From positions 1-5,061 of the forward strand of contig JASHVI010000170.1 in NCBI GenBank assembly GCA_030039525.1: 5,061 nt of DNA, given 5' to 3'. Below the pieces are notes generated by a model, which made no database searches, was not told the DNA's origin, and saw nothing but the letters and a program-made list of their open reading frames with translations. The translations under genes and the position numbers were made by a program. How positions within the stretch are numbered: the stretch's first letter is position 1; every line of letters begins with the position of its first letter. This DNA comes from Thermoplasmata archaeon. Its GTDB lineage: Archaea > Thermoplasmatota > Thermoplasmata > Lutacidiplasmatales > UBA184. Below, one piece after another: positions 1 through 4,181 of the stretch.

Positions 1-107
1 CGGGGAGCCCTGGGCCCTCCGGTGAGAAGTAGGATTCACGGTGGCCATGGGCGCCGGCTCGACGTCCCGGAGAGAGAACAAGTAGATTTCGTTCGAGGGT
101 GGAGCCC
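1..107. other. Unassigned flank left of the insertion sequence
   Basis: This stretch lies outside the left inverted repeat of the insertion sequence, and I cannot assign a gene to it. Three weak readings exist. A plus-strand frame from base 2 reads GEPWALR and stops at 23-25, with every third base G or C, so it could be the last codons of a gene entering from the left. A minus-strand ATG at 46-48 opens a 16-codon frame to the window edge, but its middle codons end in T, unlike the real genes here. A plus-strand frame from base 1 stays open into the IS without recognisable content. Before insertion this DNA would have been joined to the sequence just past the methyltransferase stop codon. Confidence 0.4.
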
Positions 108-134
108 TGTGGAGTCCAACAATTCTTTCCCTCC
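108..134 (+). repeat. Left terminal inverted repeat of the IS
   Basis: This repeat starts TGTGGAGTCC and continues through AATTCTTTC to CTCC. It matches the reverse complement of 1234-1260 at 22 of 27 positions. The mismatches are one at position 4, a three-base block at 118-120, and one at 130. The identical cores are GAGTCC, the nine bases AATTCTTTC, and CTCC. These would be the transposase binding and cleavage sequence. Confidence 0.85.
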
Positions 135-242
135 CGGCCCGGGGAGGCGGAGGCCCTGCCCTCGACGGGAAAGGGGGGGTCGTGGGGGGGTCGGCCGTTC
201 GGCCGCTGGCCGAACTCCAAGCGGCCCGACCCTTCCCCCGGC
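135..242 (+). other. IS leader with G-quadruplex-type G runs
   Basis: This is the space between the left inverted repeat and the transposase start. It holds three G-runs on the plus strand at 167-169, 173-179 and 184-190, separated by AAA and TCGT. The two seven-base runs can each supply two G-triplets, so the stretch fits a four-triplet quadruplex pattern with short loops. No TATA-like box is evident inside the leader, so how the transposase is expressed is not clear. Long G runs are also places where sequencing errors occur. Confidence 0.45.
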
Positions 243-1193
243 GTGACCAAGCTGACGAACGAGCGGATCGCCTACTTGGTCCGACAGTCCCAGGCCCCTC
301 GGCCCCTCGAGACCGTCGGCCAGATGGCCGCCCGCTGGGGCGTCACCCGACGCCGCCTCTATCAGGTGCTCCAGCTCTCCCGCGAGGTCGGCGGCATCCC
401 GCTCTTGAAGACCAACCGACGGCCCCCGGCGCCGCCCCTCACCGCCGAGGAGAAGGCCCTCCTCCGCGCCGAGTGGGCGCGCCTCCCGCGCGGCGCCTCG
501 CTCCTCTACAAGGCGCTCCGCCACCGCGGGATCGTCATCCCGAAGATGAAGATCTACCGGTTCGCCCGGGCCCAGGGGTGGGTCGTGAACACCCCGAAGA
601 AGCAGCGTCGACGGAAGTGGGTCCGCTACGAGCGGACCCACTCGGGGTCGCTGCTGCACGGGGACTTCCATCGAACCGCGTTCGACAAGCCCCAGTGCAT
701 CCTCTGGGAGGATGACGCCAGCCGGATGATCCTCGCCGGGGGGGAGTTCCCGACGGAGAACTCGGAGATCGCCGTGGCCACCCTGCGCGAGGCCCTGGCG
801 GTCGCCCGGGAGTGGAACCTACGGATCGACCAGGTCCTCACCGACCGGGGCGCTCCGTTCTACGTCACCTCGAAGGAGGCGACGGCGCTGGTGCCGGCCC
901 GTCAGGGAGAGGGGGTCTTCCAGCGGTTCCTGAGGGCGCAAGGGATCGAGCACGTGGTGTCCCGGGTGAACCATCCGCAGACGAACGGGAAGCTGGAGCG
1001 GCTGTGGCGGGAGTATGACCGGCATCGGTGGCGGTATGCGACCCTCGGGGAGTTCATCGAGGTGTACAACCACGCGATCCACGGGTCGCTGTGGGACCTG
1101 GAGTGTCCGGCGGAGGCGTTCCAGCGCAAGCTGCCGATGGAGGCGCTCCTGGGCCTCCACGAGCGCCTCGTCGAGCAGTTAGCGGAGGCCTGA
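243..1193 (+). CDS. DDE transposase, IS481-like, integrase core
   Basis: This enzyme cuts and joins the ends of the surrounding insertion sequence. With the GTG start at 243 it has 316 residues. Residues about 23-50 form a helix-turn-helix (AARWGVTRRRLYQVLQ), and about 67-113 look like a second DNA-binding helical region. A retroviral-integrase-like core follows from about residue 134. The catalytic triad can be read as D141 (HGDFHRTAF), D201 (LTDRGAPF) and E252 (NGKLERLWREY). The D201-E252 gap is 50 residues, longer than the roughly 35 usual in DDE insertion-sequence enzymes, because of an insert around FYVTSKEATALVPARQGEG. The frame is open back to a GTG at 99, but that codon lies outside the left inverted repeat, so a start inside the element is preferred. 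ATG at 324 is a later alternative but would lose part of the first helix-turn-helix. No frameshift or internal stop is seen, so the enzyme may be active. Confidence 0.88.
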   Translation: MTKLTNERIAYLVRQSQAPRPLETVGQMAARWGVTRRRLYQVLQLSREVGGIPLLKTNRRPPAPPLTAEEKALLRAEWARLPRGASLLYKALRHRGIVIPKMKIYRFARAQGWVVNTPKKQRRRKWVRYERTHSGSLLHGDFHRTAFDKPQCILWEDDASRMILAGGEFPTENSEIAVATLREALAVAREWNLRIDQVLTDRGAPFYVTSKEATALVPARQGEGVFQRFLRAQGIEHVVSRVNHPQTNGKLERLWREYDRHRWRYATLGEFIEVYNHAIHGSLWDLECPAEAFQRKLPMEALLGLHERLVEQLAEA

Positions 1194-1233
1194 GCGTGGC
1201 CGACGCTCCTCCCCCGCCACCCCCTCCTTTGAA

Positions 1234-1260
1234 GGAGAGAAAGAATTACCGGACTCTACA
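1234..1260 (-). repeat. Right terminal inverted repeat of the IS
   Basis: Read on the minus strand it begins TGTAGAGTCC and contains AATTCTTTC, matching the left repeat at 22 of 27 positions. Its inner end overlaps a small inverted repeat at 1224-1237, with arms CTCCTT and AAGGAG around a two-base centre. That repeat lies 30 bases after the transposase stop codon and could fold at the transcript end. The repeat ends 23 bp before the methyltransferase stop codon. Confidence 0.85.
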
Positions 1261-1283
1261 CGGAAGGAGCCGCGCGGGGCCCG

Positions 1284-1901
1284 TCACCGCGCGGCGGGAG
1301 CGGGAGCCCCGGCCGGCTTCGTGAACAGGGCGCGACCGGCGCGTCCTCCGGAGACCCGGAGGAGGCCGGCCTCGCGGTGGAGCGCCTCGTCGGAGCGGCC
1401 CCTCCAGCGCGTCACCGCCAGGAGGAGGAACCCGCCCGGCGCCAGAACGCGGACCGACTCCGCCACGACGGTCGGGACCGAGGGCTCGGCGACGCAGCAG
1501 AGGAGCCCGACCGACAGCACCAGGTCGGCGCTTCCGTCCCGGAGGGGAAGCCGGGCCGCGTCGCCGAGCACCGCGTGGGTGCTCGGTGCCCGTCGGACCG
1601 GTTCGGGCACCTTCTCGAGCATCCCACGCTGGGCCTCGAGCAGGACGGCCCGCGCGCCGACGAGGTCGGGCCGCAGCTTCCGGAGATCCTCGAGGTCGGC
1701 CGCGGTGCCGGCCCCGAGATCGACGACCCGGGACCGCGCGGGGAGGTAGGGGAGCGCGAGGCGCAGAAGCCCGCGGAGCCGCCAACGGCGTAGGGAGAGC
1801 CTCAGCATCCAGGCGTGTCGGACGCGTCCGGGAGGGGGAAGGGGCCACCGGACCGAGCGCGGCAACCCCCCCGTCGGGTCTTCTCCCTGGGAACGGACCA
1901 C
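1284..1901 (-). CDS. Class I SAM-dependent methyltransferase, substrate unknown
   Basis: This 205-residue protein has the Rossmann fold of class I methyltransferases. Motif I, which binds S-adenosylmethionine, is VVDLGAGTAAD at 59-69. The acidic end of strand beta-2 is E89 (AVLLEAQ). GDAARLPL at 113-120 is the adenine-contact segment, ADLVLSVGLLCCV at 125-137 is strand beta-4, and LAPGGFLLLAV at 153-163 is the region before the last strands. The C-terminus (LLRVSGGRAGRALFTKP) resembles the final beta hairpin, so the protein seems complete though small. Nothing identifies the methyl acceptor; small molecule, lipid or protein are all possible. The GTG start at 1901 is chosen because a TATA-like AAATAT sits about 27 bases upstream, as expected for a leaderless archaeal transcript. 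ATG at 1808 is an alternative giving 174 residues. It follows trpB2 on the same strand after an 84-bp gap, and the IS begins 23 bp beyond its stop. Confidence 0.85.
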   Translation of the reverse strand: MVRSQGEDPTGGLPRSVRWPLPPPGRVRHAWMLRLSLRRWRLRGLLRLALPYLPARSRVVDLGAGTAADLEDLRKLRPDLVGARAVLLEAQRGMLEKVPEPVRRAPSTHAVLGDAARLPLRDGSADLVLSVGLLCCVAEPSVPTVVAESVRVLAPGGFLLLAVTRWRGRSDEALHREAGLLRVSGGRAGRALFTKPAGAPAPAAR

Positions 1902-1925
1902 GGCCCCGCGTAGCGCAGGGACCGG

Positions 1926-1931
1926 ATATTT
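1926..1931 (-). promoter_or_regulatory. TATA-like box of the methyltransferase gene
   Basis: On the minus strand this reads AAATAT within GAGCAAATATCC. It is an AT island in DNA that is otherwise almost all G and C. Its centre is about 27 bases upstream of the GTG at 1901, the usual distance from an archaeal TATA box to the transcription start, so the GTG would be at or near the first base of the mRNA. A 12-bp palindrome GGGCCCGGGCCC at 1937-1948 lies just upstream, next to where the BRE would be. It suggests that the gene can be transcribed separately from trpB2. Confidence 0.55.
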
Positions 1932-1952
1932 GCTCGGGGCCCGGGCCCAAGG

Positions 1953-1979
1953 CCGCCGGAGAGAAACGGGATCCGGCGG
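1953..1979 (-). terminator. Stem-loop just after trpB2, possible 3' end signal
   Basis: A perfect 8-bp inverted repeat, CCGCCGGA at 1953-1960 and TCCGGCGG at 1972-1979, surrounds an 11-base loop. It starts 6 bases beyond the trpB2 stop codon on the minus strand. The stem is strongly GC-rich. It is not followed by a T run, which archaeal termination normally uses, so it may stabilise or mark the trpB2 mRNA 3' end rather than terminate transcription by itself. The loop contains GTTTCTC on the transcript strand, a weak pyrimidine tract. Confidence 0.4.
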
Positions 1980-1985
1980 GGAGGA

Positions 1986-3332
1986 TCACGCGGACGCGAG
2001 GGGCGCCTCCTCGGGTAGGGGCAGCGGGGTCGGCACGCGCGCCAAGTGCTCGGCGTACCCTTCGAGATCCAGGAGGCCGTGGCCGGAGAGGTTGAAGACG
2101 ATCGTCGCGCGCTCCCCGGAGCGCTTCGCCGCGAGCGCCCGGTCGATCGTGGCCCGGATCGCGTGGGTCGACTCCGGGGCCGGAACGATCCCCTCCGTCT
2201 GCGCGAAGATCCGCCCCGCCTCGAAGCAGCTCTCCTGCTCGTAGGCGACCGGGCGGACGATCCCCGCGTCGACGAGGAGGCTCAGGGACGGGGCCACGCC
2301 GTGGTACCGGAGCCCCCCGGCGTGGATCGGGGGCGGCAGGAACGCGGCGCCGAGGGTGTGCATCTTCAGGAGCGGGGTCATCTGGGCCGTGTCCCCGAAG
2401 TCGTACTCGTAGCGCCCCCGGGTCATCGACGGCACGGCCGCGGGCTCCGCGGCGACGAACTCGGTCTTCGAGTCCCCCCGCCGGAGCGCCTCCCCGATCG
2501 CCGGGTAGCTGAATCCGGCGAAGTTGCTCCCGCCGCCGACGCACCCGATGTACGCGTCCGGATGCAGGTCGTTGCGCCGGAGCTGCTCGAGGAGCTCGAG
2601 CCCGATGACGCTCTGGTGGAGCATCACGTGGTTGAGGACGCTCCCGAGCGCGTACTTCGAGCCCGGATGGGTCACGGTGTACTCGAGCGCCTCGCTGATC
2701 GCGATCCCGAGGCTGCCCGGGTGGCCCGGGGCCTCGGCGAGGAGCCCCTCCCCGAAGCGCGTCAGGGAGCTCGGGGAGGGCGCCACGTCGGCCCCGTAGA
2801 GCCGCATCACGTGCTTGCGGTACGGCTTCTGGTCGAAGCTCGCGCGGACCATGAAGACCCGACACCCGAGCCCGAAGTGGCGCGCGGCGAGGGCGAGCGC
2901 CGAGCCCCACTGCCCCGCCCCGGTCTCCGTGACGAGCCGCTCGACGCCCTCTTCCCGGTTGTAGTAGGCCTGCGCGAACGCGGTGTTCGGTTTGTGGCTC
3001 CCGGTCGGGCTCAGATCCTCGCGTTTGAAGAGGATCCGGGCCGGCGTGCGCAGGTAGGCCTCGAGGTGGACGGCGCGCTGGAGGCCGGAGGGGCGGTGGA
3101 GGAGCGCGTACGCCTCCCGGACCTCCTCCGGGATGTTGATGTAGCGCTCGGTCGAAACCTCCTGCCCGATGAGGGCCCGCGGGAAGATCGGGGCGAGGTC
3201 CTCGGGTCCGACGGGCTTGCGGGTCGCCGGATTGAGCGGCGGCGGTATCGGATGCGGCAGGTCCGCCGCGAGGTTGTACCAGCGGCGCGGGATCTCCTCG
3301 GGGCTCAGCTCGAATCGGACCGGATCGCTCAC
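1986..3332 (-). CDS. trpB2: TrpB2-type tryptophan synthase beta chain (PLP enzyme)
   Basis: This PLP-dependent enzyme is expected to make L-tryptophan from indole and L-serine (or an activated serine) in the cytoplasm. Numbered from the GTG at 3332 (448 residues, normal for TrpB2), the opening IPRRWYNLAADLP and PPPLNP segments are typical of the TrpB2 branch and absent from classical TrpB1. The Schiff-base lysine is K114 in GSHKPNTA. The catalytic glutamate is E136 in ETGAGQWG, the phosphate-binding loop is GGGSN at 266-270, and NLSGHG lies near the C-terminus. No trpA or other trp gene is visible, which fits TrpB2 acting alone in indole salvage, but the neighbourhood beyond the window is unseen. 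The start at 3332 is preferred because GAGGTG at 3339-3344 is a well-spaced ribosome-binding site. GTG at 3341 or 3386 would add 3 or 18 residues of low-complexity sequence. The gene is divergent from the ACT-domain gene. Confidence 0.93.
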   Translation of the reverse strand: MSDPVRFELSPEEIPRRWYNLAADLPHPIPPPLNPATRKPVGPEDLAPIFPRALIGQEVSTERYINIPEEVREAYALLHRPSGLQRAVHLEAYLRTPARILFKREDLSPTGSHKPNTAFAQAYYNREEGVERLVTETGAGQWGSALALAARHFGLGCRVFMVRASFDQKPYRKHVMRLYGADVAPSPSSLTRFGEGLLAEAPGHPGSLGIAISEALEYTVTHPGSKYALGSVLNHVMLHQSVIGLELLEQLRRNDLHPDAYIGCVGGGSNFAGFSYPAIGEALRRGDSKTEFVAAEPAAVPSMTRGRYEYDFGDTAQMTPLLKMHTLGAAFLPPPIHAGGLRYHGVAPSLSLLVDAGIVRPVAYEQESCFEAGRIFAQTEGIVPAPESTHAIRATIDRALAAKRSGERATIVFNLSGHGLLDLEGYAEHLARVPTPLPLPEEAPLASA

Positions 3333-3338
3333 GTCGCT

Positions 3339-3344
3339 CACCTC
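3339..3344 (-). promoter_or_regulatory. Ribosome-binding site that supports the trpB2 start
   Basis: The minus strand reads GAGGTG here, with six bases between it and the GTG at 3332. This favours the 448-residue protein over the 466-residue form starting at 3386. It implies a leadered trpB2 mRNA, in contrast to the apparently leaderless genes nearby. Confidence 0.5.
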
Positions 3345-3361
3345 GGCGCTCCCTACGCGCC

Positions 3362-3380
3362 CGCGGGTACTTCTCCCGCG
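3362..3380 (-). promoter_or_regulatory. Small hairpin in the trpB2 leader
   Basis: Arms CGCGGG at 3362-3367 and CCCGCG at 3375-3380 form a perfect 6-bp inverted repeat with a 7-base loop. If transcription of trpB2 starts about 27 bases from the shared TATA-like box, the start would fall around 3372, inside this repeat. It therefore could be an operator for a DNA-binding protein more readily than an RNA hairpin. If transcription starts further upstream, the repeat would fold at the 5' end of the mRNA. Such short GC repeats also arise by chance at this base composition. Confidence 0.25.
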
Positions 3381-3438
3381 TGACACAATCGTGCTCTTTA
3401 AGTGAACATCAACTCTTTTGGATACTCGATGTCACAAT
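3381..3438 (+). repeat. Pair of TGWCACAAT repeats flanking the TATA-like box
   Basis: TGACACAAT at 3381-3389 and TGTCACAAT at 3430-3438 match at 8 of 9 bases in the same orientation, 49 bp apart. One lies on the trpB2 side of the TATA-like element and the other at the predicted start of the ACT transcript and coding region. Their arrangement resembles paired operator half-sites, but two copies are too few to be sure. Confidence 0.3.
3397..3402 (+). promoter_or_regulatory. TATA-like box of the ACT gene, possibly shared with trpB2
   Basis: TTTAAG, within CTCTTTAAGTG, lies about 29 bases upstream of the ATG at 3429, which suits an archaeal TATA box for a leaderless or nearly leaderless mRNA. 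On the other strand it reads CTTAAA and could serve trpB2, putting that start near 3372 and leaving a leader of about 40 bases before the GTG at 3332. It lies in the most AT-rich stretch between the two genes. Confidence 0.5.
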
Positions 3439-4154
3439 TGGAACTCGACGTCCGGTCGCTCCTCGCCCGGCGGCCGGAGATCGAGAAGTGCTACCAGGCG
3501 GGTCTCCTCAACCGGCGCGCGCTGGCCCGATTCCTCGTCGCCGAGGGGGTCGCCCGGTCCGATCAGTTCGACGCCCTGATCGCGACCCTGCGGCGCCAGG
3601 AGGCCGTGGCCCGATCGGAGGGCCCCGCGCCCGCGGACCTCTTCCCGTCGGTCCGGCTCGGTCTCAAGGACCGGATCCTCCTGCTCGACTTCGAGAAGGA
3701 GCGGAGCCTGCTCGAGCGGCTCCAGGAGCTGATCGCCCACATCAACTACGACCGCGGCGACACGCTGAAGATCATCGTCGGGACGACCTCGATCAAGCTC
3801 CTCCTCGACGAGGCGAAGGAGGCGGAGGTCCGGCACCTCTTCGACCGCTTCCGGCCGAGGCACCGGGCCGCCCACCTCTCCGAGCTCAGCCTGCAGTTCC
3901 CGGAGGCGGCGATCGAGACCCCCGGGGTCCTCTCGAGGATCGCCCGGGAGTTTGTGCTGAACGACGTCACGATCACCGAGCTTCTGACCGCGAGCCCGGA
4001 GCTCCTGATCTACCTGCGGGACGAGCACGTCCCGCGCGCCTACGAGATCCTGCGCGCGCTGCAGGGAGGGGGCCCTCGGGCCCCCGGGAGCCCGCGCCCG
4101 GCGGACCGGGGCCCCACCGTCCCCGGGCAAAAAACCCGCCGAAGCTCTAAATAG
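3429..4154 (+). CDS. ACT-domain protein, probable amino-acid regulator
   Basis: This 241-residue protein resembles the archaeal proteins described as predicted regulators of amino-acid metabolism with an ACT domain (COG2150-like, recalled and not searched). The N-terminal part (ARRPEIEKCYQAGLLNRRALARFLV, about 13-37) is a helical, possibly DNA-binding or dimerising region typical of that group. The middle holds two strand-helix segments at 80-105 and 112-138. The ACT domain is at about 151-212 and reads SELSLQFPEAAIETPGVLSRIAREFVLNDVTITELL and onwards, with the PGVLSRI loop where ligands usually bind. The last 29 residues are proline-, glycine- and arginine-rich and look disordered. ATG at 3429 is preferred because a TATA-like box lies about 29 bases upstream; GTG at 3402 would add 9 residues but overlaps that box. 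It is divergent from trpB2, so a link to serine or tryptophan is plausible but unproven. The stop codon overlaps the aEF1A promoter. Confidence 0.8.
   Translation: MSQLELDVRSLLARRPEIEKCYQAGLLNRRALARFLVAEGVARSDQFDALIATLRRQEAVARSEGPAPADLFPSVRLGLKDRILLLDFEKERSLLERLQELIAHINYDRGDTLKIIVGTTSIKLLLDEAKEAEVRHLFDRFRPRHRAAHLSELSLQFPEAAIETPGVLSRIAREFVLNDVTITELLTASPELLIYLRDEHVPRAYEILRALQGGGPRAPGSPRPADRGPTVPGQKTRRSSK
4148..4153 (+). promoter_or_regulatory. TATA-like box of aEF1A overlapping the ACT stop codon
   Basis: TAAATA, within CTCTAAATAGG, is centred about 31 bases upstream of the aEF1A ATG at 4182. Transcription would begin about 4-5 bases before the ATG, giving a very short leader. The box overlaps the TAG stop codon of the ACT-domain gene at 4152-4154, so the end of one gene doubles as the promoter of the next. 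No Shine-Dalgarno sequence is well placed: GGGAGGG at 4154-4160 is over 20 bases from the ATG. Confidence 0.55.
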
Positions 4155-4181
4155 GGAGGGCTGCTCGGCGCGCCCGGAAGC

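Larger units (their letters stand above)
108..1260 (+). mobile_element. Complete-looking insertion sequence, IS481-like, 1153 bp
   Basis: The element is bounded by imperfect terminal inverted repeats at 108-134 and 1234-1260, whose outer ends read TGT and ACA. It contains one uninterrupted transposase gene reading left to right, with about 108 bp between the left repeat and the gene and 40 bp between the stop codon and the right repeat. A single DDE transposase with a C-terminal NGKLERLWREY-type motif, TGT ends and a length slightly over 1 kb fit the IS481 group. I found no target-site duplication next to the ends: the left flank ends GGAGCCC and the right flank begins CGGAAGG. Either the duplication has decayed, or none was made, or one flank has been rearranged. 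The element lies in the gap after the methyltransferase gene and disrupts no recognised gene. Confidence 0.82.

Noticed and set aside
1..48. Minus-strand gene starting with ATG at 46-48
   Set aside because: Only 16 codons are visible. Several codons end in T, unlike the GC-ending codons of the real genes, and no TATA-like box is correctly placed.
88..107. GTTCGAGGG as a tRNA T-arm, with an att site nearby
   Set aside because: The bases around TTCGA do not form a T-stem, and no anticodon arm or acceptor pairing can be built from the flank.
101..1271. GGAGCC at 101-106 and 1266-1271 as a target-site duplication
   Set aside because: The copies are not adjacent to the ends in a matching way: one is 1 base from the left end and the other 5 bases from the right end. 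A six-base match is expected by chance in such GC-rich DNA.
1246..2910. Long open frame on the minus strand across the methyltransferase and trpB2
   Set aside because: It is arginine-, proline- and glycine-rich with no family resemblance, and it covers two genes with clear motifs in another frame. Such frames are common in very GC-rich DNA.
2046..3383. Long open frame on the plus strand opposite trpB2
   Set aside because: It is antisense to the intact PLP-enzyme motifs of trpB2, and its composition is that of a shadow frame.
4077..4135. GC-rich inverted repeats near the end of the ACT gene (for example CGGG-CAAAAAA-CCCG) as a terminator
   Set aside because: They lie inside the coding sequence, the stems are short, and no T run follows on the plus strand.
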